From contig NZ_QVAI01000001.1 of the NCBI RefSeq assembly GCF_003427025.1, positions 186,001 through 250,000 of the forward strand: 64,000 nt of DNA. Direction: 5' to 3'. The position numbers and the translations under genes are program-made. The notes beneath the pieces were generated by a model. The model worked only from the letters and a program-made list of their open reading frames with translations, searched no databases and was not told the DNA's origin. The stretch is from Jiangella endophytica. Its GTDB lineage: Bacteria; Actinomycetota; Actinomycetes; Jiangellales; Jiangellaceae. Every line of letters starts with the position of its first letter. The stretch's first letter is position 1. Positions 55,032 to 62,385 of this stretch are shown here, one piece after another.

Positions 55032-55064
55032 GGACCGGGCAGGGGATAGCTGCCCGGTCCTCTC
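55032..55064 (+). terminator. Intrinsic terminator after the 49-aa gene
   Basis: GGACCGGGCAG pairs with CTGCCCGGTCC across a 7-nt loop, then TCTCG. It lies 9 bp after the stop codon. Confidence 0.8.
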
Positions 55065-55094
55065 GCCACCGTACCGAGAGGACCGCAACCCATA

Positions 55095-55125
55095 CAGACC
55101 CCGGCTGCTGCCGGGGTCTGTTCTG
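55095..55125 (+). terminator. Second hairpin, CAGACCCCGG stem
   Basis: CAGACCCCGG (55095-55104) pairs perfectly with CCGGGGTCTG (55111-55120) around a 6-nt loop, followed by TTCTG. It lies between the first terminator and the next gene, so it may be an attenuator for that gene. Confidence 0.7.
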
Positions 55126-55141
55126 CGAGAGGATGAGGAAC

Positions 55142-55360
55142 GTGGCAGCAGGCAAGGATGGTCAGCTAGCTGAGATGCGCCGATTGGCCGCCGAGCGAGA
55201 TGCGCTCACACAAGCGCGATCTGAGGTCACAGAACGACTCGCGGCGGCCACAGTGAGGCTCATCAGGTCTGGTGACATCAACGAGAGCGAGGCTTCCCGC
55301 CTCGCGGGGGTCAACCGGAACACCGTGCGAACCTGGCTGGGCAAGCAGGACTGGCTATAG
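55142..55360 (+). CDS. Small HTH protein (72 aa)
   Basis: This 72-aa protein has a helical N-terminus (QLAEMRRLAAERDALTQARS) and a C-terminal homeodomain-like HTH of the recombinase/Hin type (NESEASRLAGVNRNTVRTWL). It could be an element regulator or directionality factor. GTG at 55142 preferred; an in-frame ATG lies at 55133. Confidence 0.65.
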   Translation: MAAGKDGQLAEMRRLAAERDALTQARSEVTERLAAATVRLIRSGDINESEASRLAGVNRNTVRTWLGKQDWL

Positions 55361-55428
55361 GTGTTGCGCTCCACCGGGGCAACCTCGTCGCGTGCGCAAG
55401 GGGCTGCAATGCACTACGCTCCGAAGCC

Positions 55429-56070
55429 GTGGCGAACAGAGTCTGCTGGCACTGTGGTGTGAAATCACACTTCACTCTCTGGGGTAGCGCAACGCGCCGC
55501 CGAAATTCCGGCCGCCCTTGGATGGCCGCCTTTCAGTGCGATGAGTGCGCAACATTGAGTATTGGAATCCTCTTTAAGTATGATGCGCCGCCTACTAGCG
55601 CATCAGTGGCTGCAACCCTGCTGGACGCTGCCGATGCCGACGTTGTATGGCAGCCGATTCATGCGACGGGCCGAGAATATGATGATGTTCCGGCGCATAT
55701 CGCGGATGCAGCCACCGAGGCGCACGAGTGCCGGAGCATAAATGCGTGTCGCGCAGCGGTACTCTTGGCTCGTTCGGTTATCGAGGCGACAGCCAAGGAT
55801 AAGGGAATCGTGACCGGCAACCTGAAAGCGAAGATCGATGAGATGTTCGCCAAGGGTCTTGTTCGAGATCTCGTCAAGGATGCTGCCCACGAAATCCGCT
55901 TCATAGGTAACGAGACGGCGCACGGGGACTTTATCGCGAGCATCACAGCCGAAGAAACTGATGAAGTCCTGGAGCTGATGACAGAAGTCCTGGAGGAGGT
56001 CTATCAGGCTCCTGCCCGACTTGCGGCCCGGAGGGCTGCGCGTCAGGCAAGAACCCAGAGTGGTCCGTAG
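55429..56070 (+). CDS. DUF4145-like protein with N-terminal zinc ribbon
   Basis: This 213-aa protein has N-terminal pairs CWHCGVKSHF and CDECATLSIG, then an alpha-helical domain with the pattern ACRAAVLLARSVIEATAKDK and EIRFIGNETAHG typical of DUF4145. That family occurs alone or fused to restriction or defence nucleases. It could be a defence or accessory protein; no partner nuclease is adjacent. Confidence 0.65.
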   Translation: MANRVCWHCGVKSHFTLWGSATRRRNSGRPWMAAFQCDECATLSIGILFKYDAPPTSASVAATLLDAADADVVWQPIHATGREYDDVPAHIADAATEAHECRSINACRAAVLLARSVIEATAKDKGIVTGNLKAKIDEMFAKGLVRDLVKDAAHEIRFIGNETAHGDFIASITAEETDEVLELMTEVLEEVYQAPARLAARRAARQARTQSGP

Positions 56071-56106
56071 GTCAAAGCGTCCTGGGCAACCGGTATCGTC
56101 TGCAGC

Positions 56107-56679
56107 GTGGATCTTGCCTGGTGGTTCTTCTTCGCCGGTCTAGTCGAGGTTGCGGGTTTTGCTTGCGCCCTCCGTGGGTTCCGCCAGACGTGGCGTCAGC
56201 ACCGTGAGGGTTCGTTCGTCCGCGTACTGCAGTCCTACGTTGATGGTGGTCGTCGCCGTGCCGTACGCGCCGGTACCTGGCTCAAGGTGAAGCTTCTGCG
56301 GCAGCCGGTACGTCCCGCGCCGCGCAAGCTTCCCTCGAACTGGGGGTCGGCGTACGGCACAGTGGCCGACCCCGTCGTTGACCACCTGACGCTGCCGGAT
56401 CTGTCTGACCCGGATGCGTTCGTCGCCGCTGCCGTGAGGCAGATCAACGAACTGAACCGGCGCGTCAGCCAGCAAGAGGACACCTTGACCGCTGAGAGCC
56501 GCAATCGCGAGTTGCTCGGAGAGCGTTTGGAGCGCGAGTTAGAGCGACGCACGCGGGAGCTAGAAGAGCAGGCATCCAACGTGGCGATTGATGGACTGAG
56601 GCTGCAATTAGTCGGCTGGATGCTGCTCTTCTTCGGCGTTCTATTGAGTACTGCCCTCAACATCATCGCCGCTGGATGA
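56107..56679 (+). CDS. Membrane protein with coiled coil (190 aa)
   Basis: This 190-aa protein has an N-terminal membrane helix (WWFFFAGLVEVAGFACAL), a basic cytoplasmic part, a coiled coil (NRRVSQQEDTLTAESRNREL, LGERLERELERRTRELEEQA) and a C-terminal helix (LVGWMLLFFGVLLSTALNII). Function unknown; membrane anchoring with a coiled coil would suit a superinfection-exclusion or toxin-partner role, which is speculation. Confidence 0.6.
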   Translation: MDLAWWFFFAGLVEVAGFACALRGFRQTWRQHREGSFVRVLQSYVDGGRRRAVRAGTWLKVKLLRQPVRPAPRKLPSNWGSAYGTVADPVVDHLTLPDLSDPDAFVAAAVRQINELNRRVSQQEDTLTAESRNRELLGERLERELERRTRELEEQASNVAIDGLRLQLVGWMLLFFGVLLSTALNIIAAG

Positions 56680-56696
56680 CAAGGCGCTGCCCGCCC

Positions 56697-57137
56697 CTAC
56701 AGAGTTGCTGGGTGCCAGGGTGGCAGATGCTCCGGGTCGCGCGGAAACTGCTTCTGGTCGTCAAGTAGCAAATCCTCTGTAGCCCAGCCCTCAGAGTCGG
56801 GGTTGCTCTCGTCGGCCAGCCCGCCGAGAGGCGGGTTGTCATAGTCGAAGTCGGCCGTGACCTTGCCATCCTGGCTCACGGTGATGCTCGCGTTGTACCA
56901 GGTGCCCTTGCCCTCTTGGTACATGGCTTTGCGGAGGTCGGACGCTGCTCGCCTTCCCTCGAAGTCGATCAGGACGTCCGGGGGTGCGTCACTGGCCTGC
57001 ATCTCAGGCAGGAGCTTCGTGTTGGTCAGCCGCGCGGCGGCAGACACCAGCAGCGTGAGGCTCTGCCAGCCAGCAGGCGCGGCAGAGACCATGGCTTGGC
57101 CGATGGTCTGCAGTAGCGCCGGGTCTGGGATGCTCAC
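56697..57137 (-). CDS. YezG-like immunity protein (antitoxin)
   Basis: This 146-aa soluble acidic protein has the pattern of YezG/DUF600-type immunity proteins: APAGWQSLTLLVSAAAR, DLRKAMYQEGKGTWYNASIT, GKVTADFDYDNPP and a C-terminal FPRDPEHLPPWHP. It should bind and neutralise the nuclease encoded just upstream. The GTG at 57137 overlaps the toxin stop (GTGA), ensuring coupled synthesis. Confidence 0.72.
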   Translation of the reverse strand: MSIPDPALLQTIGQAMVSAAPAGWQSLTLLVSAAARLTNTKLLPEMQASDAPPDVLIDFEGRRAASDLRKAMYQEGKGTWYNASITVSQDGKVTADFDYDNPPLGGLADESNPDSEGWATEDLLLDDQKQFPRDPEHLPPWHPATL

Positions 57138-57979
57138 GGTGTCTCCTCTGGGAGGTTCTCGATGTCCACGGTCTGGGACTGCTCACCTTCGATCTTGTAC
57201 GTTACAGACAACCACGATGGTCGTCTGCCGTCGTCGTCATACTGAAGCTCAACCTCGAAGTCCACGGACTTCTCCAACGCAATGGCTTTGCGCCACTGGA
57301 TCTCCAGAGCCGCATATTCCGACCTGTTGACGGTGCGGCCCATGGGTACCAGGTTCAGCCTGTCTCCGATGCCGCCGAAGATGTCAGCAATCAGGTGTCC
57401 CGCATCGTCGCCGCGTCGCTTGCCCTTGAGTGAACTCTGGGAGTATCGCTTCCGTCGTCCAGGCGGCCCCGTGGGGAGGGTCGCCTCAGCGCGGATCACC
57501 CTTCCGTGCTCATCGGTGCTGTACCGGGCGGCCTTGTCGACGACGATGTCCGTCATCGGAGGCGGGTTCCCCAGGAGCTTGGCGTAGCTTGGGTCCGTGC
57601 TGGACACGTGGATCTCGGGCCGCTTGGGTGCTGTTTGGGCGGCTGGCGGGTTTGGGCGCTGAATCAAGACGGCGGCAATATTCGCCGCTTCGATGTCCTG
57701 GTGTCGTGTGACGTCCCTCAGCTCGTTGAGGACCCCAGAGGCAACGGCGCTCACCTCGTCACCGATGGACCGTGCCTCAGCCTCTATCGCTCGCTGATGA
57801 GTCTCAAGGTCGCGGAGCGTGCGCGCGTCGACATGCCGCCGGGCCTGGTCCACGAGCCGGCGAACAGCCTCGATGTGGTCTCGCTGGGAGGTCGACACGA
57901 TGTCGGCCGCTTCGGGCACGTCAGAGTCCCGTAGCTCGCTCAGTCCCTCGGAAGCATCGTTGATCGGCCGATCACTCAC
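57134..57979 (-). CDS. DNA/RNA non-specific endonuclease toxin
   Basis: This 281-aa protein has an N-terminal helical region (~residues 1-130, charged, no signal peptide) and a C-terminal nuclease domain of the Endonuclease_NS_2 type. The catalytic segment GDDAGHLIADIFGG, followed by NLVPMGRTVNRSEY, matches the G-D-D-x-GHLI / N-L-V-P pattern of the family, with His as general base and Asn for metal binding. It lacks the large delivery regions of polymorphic toxins, so it could act inside the cell as a toxin-antitoxin-like or phage-delivered effector. It lies beside the integrase, a usual cargo position. Confidence 0.75.
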   Translation of the reverse strand: MSDRPINDASEGLSELRDSDVPEAADIVSTSQRDHIEAVRRLVDQARRHVDARTLRDLETHQRAIEAEARSIGDEVSAVASGVLNELRDVTRHQDIEAANIAAVLIQRPNPPAAQTAPKRPEIHVSSTDPSYAKLLGNPPPMTDIVVDKAARYSTDEHGRVIRAEATLPTGPPGRRKRYSQSSLKGKRRGDDAGHLIADIFGGIGDRLNLVPMGRTVNRSEYAALEIQWRKAIALEKSVDFEVELQYDDDGRRPSWLSVTYKIEGEQSQTVDIENLPEETP

Positions 57980-58006
57980 ACACGCTCACGTCTCTTCGCC
58001 CTGTGA

Positions 58007-58034
58007 CTTTGCGTCAAAGGGTCTCACATGTGAG
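58007..58034. promoter_or_regulatory. Two palindromes upstream of the toxin-immunity pair
   Basis: CTTTG-cgt-CAAAG (58007-58019) and the perfect 12-bp palindrome CTCACATGTGAG (58023-58034) lie in the 66 bp between the integrase stop and the toxin start. They are candidate operators for autoregulation. Confidence 0.5.
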
Positions 58035-58045
58035 TTGACGGTGAG

Positions 58046-59449
58046 CTACTCCTGGGGAGTCTGACTGCCTGGAGCCAGGACGTAGACCGTCCCGCCGTCC
58101 TCGGGACTCCGCCCGAACTCCTCAACGTCTATGCGCCCCTCGGGCCGGCTGGCCGGGTGGACGGTGAACTTGAGGAACTGCTTCAGCAGGAACACTCGTG
58201 CCTGATCGTTGTCCTCGCGAGCCCACAGCTCTCGCAAGGTCTGGCCAGTCTGCTCATAGGCGACAGCGTCGTTCACCGGCTCAGCGAGGATCGCCTTGCG
58301 CTGCTGCTTCAGCTCGCGAAGTTCGGCGATCAGCTCGACATCGTCGTCCGCGTCTCGGAGGCGCGTCGCAACTTGATCAATGGCTATCGCGAGTTCGGCC
58401 AGTCGCTCCAGCCGTTCACCGTCGTCGTTCTCGCGAACGCGCACTACAGGCGCGTCACCGTAGTACTGGAGGAAGTAGCTCTCGATGTGGTCGTCTGCGA
58501 CATTGCGGCCGATGGTCGGCCGTCCAGGGTGCTTCATGTCACAGCGGTAGCGGTCACCTGCGATATCGAGGTACATCCGCCTCTCGCACTGATAGCAGTG
58601 CATCACCGGTCCATAGCCGGGGGCCTTCGACCATGCCCGCGGGCCGCCTAGCTTCTTCTGGAGCTGCTGCCACTCGTTCATAGAGAGTATGCCGGCGCTC
58701 TTGTCGAGCTGACCGCCCTCGCCGGGCGTCTGGCCGTACAGCCGCGGGTTGCTCAACAGCTTGCGGAACGTCGCCTCGGGCAGCCCGAGGGCTCCGGCCT
58801 GGCTTGTCTGCGTGGCGCCGTAGAGGACGTTAAGCGCCGCCTCCCGCAGCTTGTCTCCCTCGGCATCGTGCAGGAGGGGCTCATCGACCTCATCGCGGCA
58901 TCGAGCGCACGGACCCACCTCCTGAATGGGCCGAACCACCAGCCAACCGCGGTCCTGATCCTTCACCGCGTGGAAGCCGTAGGGCAGGAGCCCAACGCCG
59001 TACCGGCCATCTCGCTGAAACTGAGCGCGAGCCGCTAGGACGCGCTCACGAACGATGCCCGCCTCCAGCTCGGCCAGGGCACCCAGCAGAGTGACGATGA
59101 ACCGGCCGTAGGCACCTTCGGTCGAGACATCTTGCTCTGTGGCTGAGAAGGTCGCTCCTACGGACTCGCAGGTCTTCAGGGTGGAGAGAAGATCAGCGAC
59201 GTTCCGGGCAAGCCGGTCAATCTTGGTGACGGCTAGAACATCGCCGGCCGTCAGGTCGGCCAGCAGTCGCGATCCCTCGGGGCGCTCCGCGAGCGGCTTC
59301 CTGCCGCTCACCCCCGGATCGACGTACCACTCGATCGGGACGCCGGGGTGCTTGTAGTCGGCCCAGCGGGTAATCAGGTGCTTTTGCTGGTCAAGACTCT
59401 GGGACTCGGCAGCATCGACGGAGATGCGCAGGCATGCCCGGATGGTCAT
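58046..59449 (-). CDS. Large serine integrase
   Basis: This 467-aa large serine recombinase has the resolvase domain with active Ser in ACLRISVDAAESQSLDQQ, arginines in KIDRLARNV, and TLLGALAELEAGIVRERV. The recombinase domain follows, then a zinc ribbon (CYQCERRMYLDIAGDRYRC) and a coiled coil (RLERLAELAIAIDQVATRLR). It starts 39 bp from the right attachment repeat, the usual integrase-attP arrangement, so it most likely inserted the element. The size is at the lower end for integrases. Confidence 0.92.
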   Translation of the reverse strand: MTIRACLRISVDAAESQSLDQQKHLITRWADYKHPGVPIEWYVDPGVSGRKPLAERPEGSRLLADLTAGDVLAVTKIDRLARNVADLLSTLKTCESVGATFSATEQDVSTEGAYGRFIVTLLGALAELEAGIVRERVLAARAQFQRDGRYGVGLLPYGFHAVKDQDRGWLVVRPIQEVGPCARCRDEVDEPLLHDAEGDKLREAALNVLYGATQTSQAGALGLPEATFRKLLSNPRLYGQTPGEGGQLDKSAGILSMNEWQQLQKKLGGPRAWSKAPGYGPVMHCYQCERRMYLDIAGDRYRCDMKHPGRPTIGRNVADDHIESYFLQYYGDAPVVRVRENDDGERLERLAELAIAIDQVATRLRDADDDVELIAELRELKQQRKAILAEPVNDAVAYEQTGQTLRELWAREDNDQARVFLLKQFLKFTVHPASRPEGRIDVEEFGRSPEDGGTVYVLAPGSQTPQE

Positions 59450-59487
59450 GCCCTCGAAGATAGACGCTCTGTGGGAACTCCGCTACT

Positions 59488-59637
59488 CTAGACCCAGATC
59501 GACTCCCACGGCCCCGCGTCGGCGTGCTTGGCAACGCGCAGCATCGTCTCCCAATGACTCTTGGGATCGATGTCGACGAGGTCGAGCCGCCAGCCCTGCG
59601 GGACGAAGAGTCCGAACTTCATGGGGGTAGAAGTCAT
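59488..59637 (-). pseudogene. Displaced 5' end of an LLM oxidoreductase gene
   Basis: Forty-nine codons from ATG 59637 encode MTSTPMKFGLFVPQGWRLDL and continue to AGPWESIWV, then stop at a TAG created by the junction. They align with residues 1-50 of the intact LLM protein at 40267-41307 with few changes. It is the piece separated from the gene when the element inserted. Confidence 0.92.
59489..59505. repeat. attR core (direct repeat)
   Basis: TAGACCCAGATCGACTC, identical to 41156-41172. On its left the element begins; on its right the displaced LLM 5' end continues (minus strand). Joining the left half of attL to this right half restores a continuous LLM reading frame. Confidence 0.85.
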
Positions 59638-59656
59638 GGGCTCACGTTAGGACAAG

Positions 59657-59690
59657 GCGGTGAACGGCCGGAGACAAGCCTCCGCTTCCG
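59657..59690 (+). repeat. 34-bp direct repeat beside the old insertion (copy 1)
   Basis: GCGGTGAACGGCCGGAGAC, then AAGCCTCCGCTTCCG; recurs at 60202-60235 with two substitutions. A diverged version of the same stretch lies upstream of the intact LLM 5' end near 41330-41362. Confidence 0.85.
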
Positions 59691-59768
59691 GCCCCTCGAT
59701 AGCTCACGAAGGGAGCTGGCCAGGGCCACCGCAGATCAGTTGGCGCAGCTTGCCGAGGTGGCCTCAAG

Positions 59769-59973
59769 AGGCTCATGGCGTGCCTGCGGGTGAGTAGAAC
59801 GGGCGAACGCGACGGCTACGGCCTCGACGCCCAGCGCTGAGACGTCACGTCGTGGGCCGATGCCAACGCGCGGAGGGCCTGATCGTGGCCAGGCTCGACC
59901 ACCTGGCCCGCCAGGTGGCCCTGCAGGAGGCCATCCCGGCCGCCGTCTGGAGGCGGGGCTACCAGGTGTTCGC
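59769..59973 (+). pseudogene. Decayed small serine recombinase from an older insertion
   Basis: The translation RLMACLRVSRTGERDGYGLD then AQR-stop-DVTSWADAN and, after a deletion, GLIVARLDHLARQVALQEAI and PAAVWRRGYQVFA aligns with the recombinase at 41747-42454. A stop codon and an internal deletion show it is dead. It lies next to the displaced LLM 5' end exactly as the intact recombinase lies next to the present one. Confidence 0.88.
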
Positions 59974-60201
59974 CCAACGAAGGAAGCCCCGACGCGGAGG
60001 CGTAGCAGCACGCGTCGGGTTACCAGCGGTTCACTCGGTGCCCTCAGCACTTGGGAGGAACACCCAAGCTCACCACCGGGCCGCCAGGGAGCGAACGGGG
60101 ATCGGCGAGAGCCGGTCCCCTTCGTGCGTCAGGGGCTCGCTTCACGCCGCGATCAGGTCATCGTCCTCATCGTCGGGCCACTCGATCACGTGAGGTCGGC
60201 A

Positions 60202-60235
60202 GCGGTGAACGGCCGGAGACGAGCTTCCGCTTCCG
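60202..60235 (+). repeat. 34-bp direct repeat beside the old insertion (copy 2)
   Basis: Matches 59657-59690 at 32 of 34 positions. It may mark the far boundary of the decayed insertion. The DNA between the two copies (59691-60201) contains only the recombinase remnant and no other supported gene. Confidence 0.8.
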
Positions 60236-60264
60236 CCGTCGGTCCCGCTGGCTAGGCTGCGGTG

Positions 60265-60672
60265 ATGCCGACGATCACAGAACTCGACGACGCGGAGCGG
60301 GCGTGGGTGGCCGAGCGGCTGGCCCTGCTCGGCCGCGCCGACGGCGACATCGTCGCGCTGGGCGCGGCCTACGACGCGGCGCTGCGCGGTTGGACGTCGG
60401 TGCCGCCCGAGGAGCGGCCCGACCCGAACGAGCTGATCAACCGGCTGGGAGTCGGGTTCGGCGAGCACGTCCGGCGGCGCGCCGGGCTGGCCTGGGTGGT
60501 CGCCAGCGACGAGCACGGCACCGAGCTCGCGCTGCACGGGCAGCCGGGCGACGTCCTGCTGTATCCGGCGAACCTGGTGGCCAAGCGCTGGGTCGCGGGC
60601 GAGACCGGGGTACTGCCCGACCTCGCCGCCGCCCTGATCGAGCAGGTCACCAGCATCCGGGAGCAACGATGA
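60265..60672 (+). CDS. DUF3806 domain protein
   Basis: This 135-aa protein has the DUF3806 pattern: LINRLGVGFGEHVRRRAGLA, WVVASDEHGTELALHGQPGD and LVAKRWVAGE. Function unknown. The ATG at 60265 (or GTG 60262) follows TAGGCT at 60252-60257, suggesting a leaderless start. It overlaps the next gene by ATGA. Confidence 0.78.
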   Translation: MPTITELDDAERAWVAERLALLGRADGDIVALGAAYDAALRGWTSVPPEERPDPNELINRLGVGFGEHVRRRAGLAWVVASDEHGTELALHGQPGDVLLYPANLVAKRWVAGETGVLPDLAAALIEQVTSIREQR

Positions 60673-61070
60673 ACGACGACGACCTGATCGCCTCGGCTGC
60701 CACCTACCTCCACCCCCGTCGCCTCGACGACCGCCTGATCGGCGACGTCGCGTCGACGCTGGTCACCGATCGCGGCCACGCGTACCACGGGGTGTGCATC
60801 GACACCCCGTGCGGCACCGGCTTCTGCGCCGAGCACAGCGCGATCGCCGCTATGGTGACCGGCGGCGAGGAGCGCATCGCGGCCATCGTCGCGGTGTGGC
60901 GCGACGAGCACGGCACCCTGTTCGTGGTGCCGCCGTGCGGCCGGTGCCGCGAGTTCATCCGCCAGCTGCACCCGGACAACCTCGACACCCGGGTCGTGCT
61001 GGGCCGCGACCGCGCGGCGCCACTGCGCGAGCTGCTGCCGGCGCACGAGTGGCCCGCGCCGCTTGACTGA
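60669..61070 (+). CDS. Cytidine deaminase-like protein
   Basis: This 133-aa deaminase-fold protein has the zinc motif CAEHSAIAAM (Cys in place of the usual His) and PCGRCREFIRQL. This is the homotetrameric CDA type; the substrate could be cytidine or a related nucleoside or blasticidin-like compound. It is coupled to the DUF3806 gene. Confidence 0.82.
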   Translation: MNDDDLIASAATYLHPRRLDDRLIGDVASTLVTDRGHAYHGVCIDTPCGTGFCAEHSAIAAMVTGGEERIAAIVAVWRDEHGTLFVVPPCGRCREFIRQLHPDNLDTRVVLGRDRAAPLRELLPAHEWPAPLD

Positions 61071-61123
61071 GGCGGCGGACACTCAGCTGCGCGGCGTGGC
61101 TCGCGCCCGTAGATTGCGCCGTC

Positions 61124-61622
61124 ATGACGCGCGTCTACCCGCCGCTCGGACTCGAGGTACGCACGCCCCGGCTGACGCTCGCCGCCGCGACGGACGACCG
61201 GCTGCTCCAGCTGCTGCCGGTCGTGCGCGCCGGCGTCGTCGGATCCGGGCCGCTGCCGTTCGACGACCCGATGTCGCTCTACGACGAGAGCCCCAGCCGC
61301 GAGTGGCGCTGGCTCCGTGGCATCGGGCCGGTCGCTCCAGGGTGAGCCCGGAGTCGTCGCGGAGATGCGCGCCGCCGTCCTGCACCTCGCGTTCGACGGC
61401 CTGGGCGCCCGCGAGGCGGCGAGTGACGCGTTCGTCGACAACCTCGCGTCGAACCGGGTGTCCGAACGCCTGGGCTACGAGCCGAACGGCACCGACTGGG
61501 CCACCCGCCGCGGGGACGCCGCGATGCCGCGGCGCTGGCGGCTCACCCGCGAGCGCTGGACGCGGCGCGGCGACATCGAGCTCACCGGGGTGGCGGAGTG
61601 CCGGCCGGTGCTCGGCCTGTGA
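61124..61622 (+). pseudogene. Broken GNAT acetyltransferase gene
   Basis: The N-terminal frame (MTRVYPPLGLEVRTPRLTLA to REWRWLRGI) is followed by a frameshift. The C-terminal frame then gives EMRAAVLHLAFDGLGAREAA, FVDNLASNRVSERLGYEPNG and a tail ending AECRPVLGL. About 50 central residues, including the acetyl-CoA binding Q/RxxGxG/A loop, are missing. Both halves fit one GNAT of about 210 residues. Confidence 0.8.
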
Positions 61623-61708
61623 CCGCGGTGTCGGATCGGGGTGGTCGTGTTCGTGGATGGGGTGAGCGGCCGCCCGCGAGGGGCGCCACGTGGAGAGGAA
61701 CCCCGATC

Positions 61709-62317
61709 ATGAGACTGACGATCACCACCCAGGTCACCGTCGACGGAGTGATGCAGGGCAACGGCCCCTCGGAGCCGGACCGCCAGGCCGGATTCGAGCG
61801 CGACGGGTGGGCCATGGCGCACTTCGACGACGAGTCGGCGGCGTACGTCGATCAGGTCTATCAGCGAGCCGACGCGTTCCTGTTCGGCCGGTGGACCTAC
61901 GAGTTCTTCGCCGCCACGTGGGGCACGATCGACGAGATGGCTCATGCCGCGATCGGGCGTGCCTTGGGCGCCCGGCCCAAGTACGTCGCATCGTCCACGC
62001 TCACCGACCCGGGCTGGGCGGACACGACCGTCCTGTCCGGTGACGTCGCGGCGGCCGTCCGGGAGCTGAAGGCCAGGCCGGGAGGGGAGCTGCAGGTGCA
62101 CGGCAGCGGCGTCCTGACGCGGTGGCTGCTCGAGAACGGCCTCGTCGACGAGCTGAATCTGCTCGTCGTCCCGGTGGTCGTCGGCCAGGGCACGCGGCTG
62201 TTCCCCGACGCCGGCCCGGACGTCGCACTCGACCTGGTCGAGGCCCGCGCCTTCCCCAAGGGCATCATCCTCCAGGTCTACCGCCCGGCCGGACGCCCGC
62301 GGTACGCAACCGGCTGA
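61709..62317 (+). CDS. Dihydrofolate reductase family protein (RibD C-terminal-like)
   Basis: This 202-aa protein has the RibD_C/DHFR-like layout: TITTQVTVDGVMQG at the N-terminus, FLFGRWTYEFFA, KYVASSTL and LLVVPVVVGQGTRLF near the C-terminus. Such stand-alone proteins are NADPH-binding reductases of unknown substrate. The ATG has GGAGAGGA upstream. Confidence 0.88.
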   Translation: MRLTITTQVTVDGVMQGNGPSEPDRQAGFERDGWAMAHFDDESAAYVDQVYQRADAFLFGRWTYEFFAATWGTIDEMAHAAIGRALGARPKYVASSTLTDPGWADTTVLSGDVAAAVRELKARPGGELQVHGSGVLTRWLLENGLVDELNLLVVPVVVGQGTRLFPDAGPDVALDLVEARAFPKGIILQVYRPAGRPRYATG

Positions 62318-62385
62318 CGTTTCGACGAGCCCGATCACGGCCGCCCACGAGGGGCGAGCCCCGTCACCACAGGAGATGACCCGCG

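Larger units (their letters stand above)
41156..59505. mobile_element. Integrative element inside the LLM gene (~18.3 kb)
   Basis: The element is bounded by the direct repeat TAGACCCAGATCGACTC, lies in an otherwise intact gene, and has a large serine integrase 39 bp from its right end and a small serine recombinase near its left end. Its DNA is visibly less GC-rich than the flanks, its genes are short and tightly packed, and most are unknown. A 1755-aa phage-structural-like protein, an operator-like repeat cluster and a toxin-immunity pair are cargo or core. No terminase, portal, major capsid, relaxase or FtsK-like gene was recognised, so it may be a satellite, a defective prophage or a new type of mobile island. 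Confidence 0.88.

Noticed and set aside
41392-59449. Actinomycete integrative conjugative element (AICE) or a complete prophage
   Set aside because: I saw no FtsK-like translocase, relaxase, Rep/Prim protein, terminase, portal, major capsid or lysis gene. The evidence supports only a serine-integrase element with phage-like parts.
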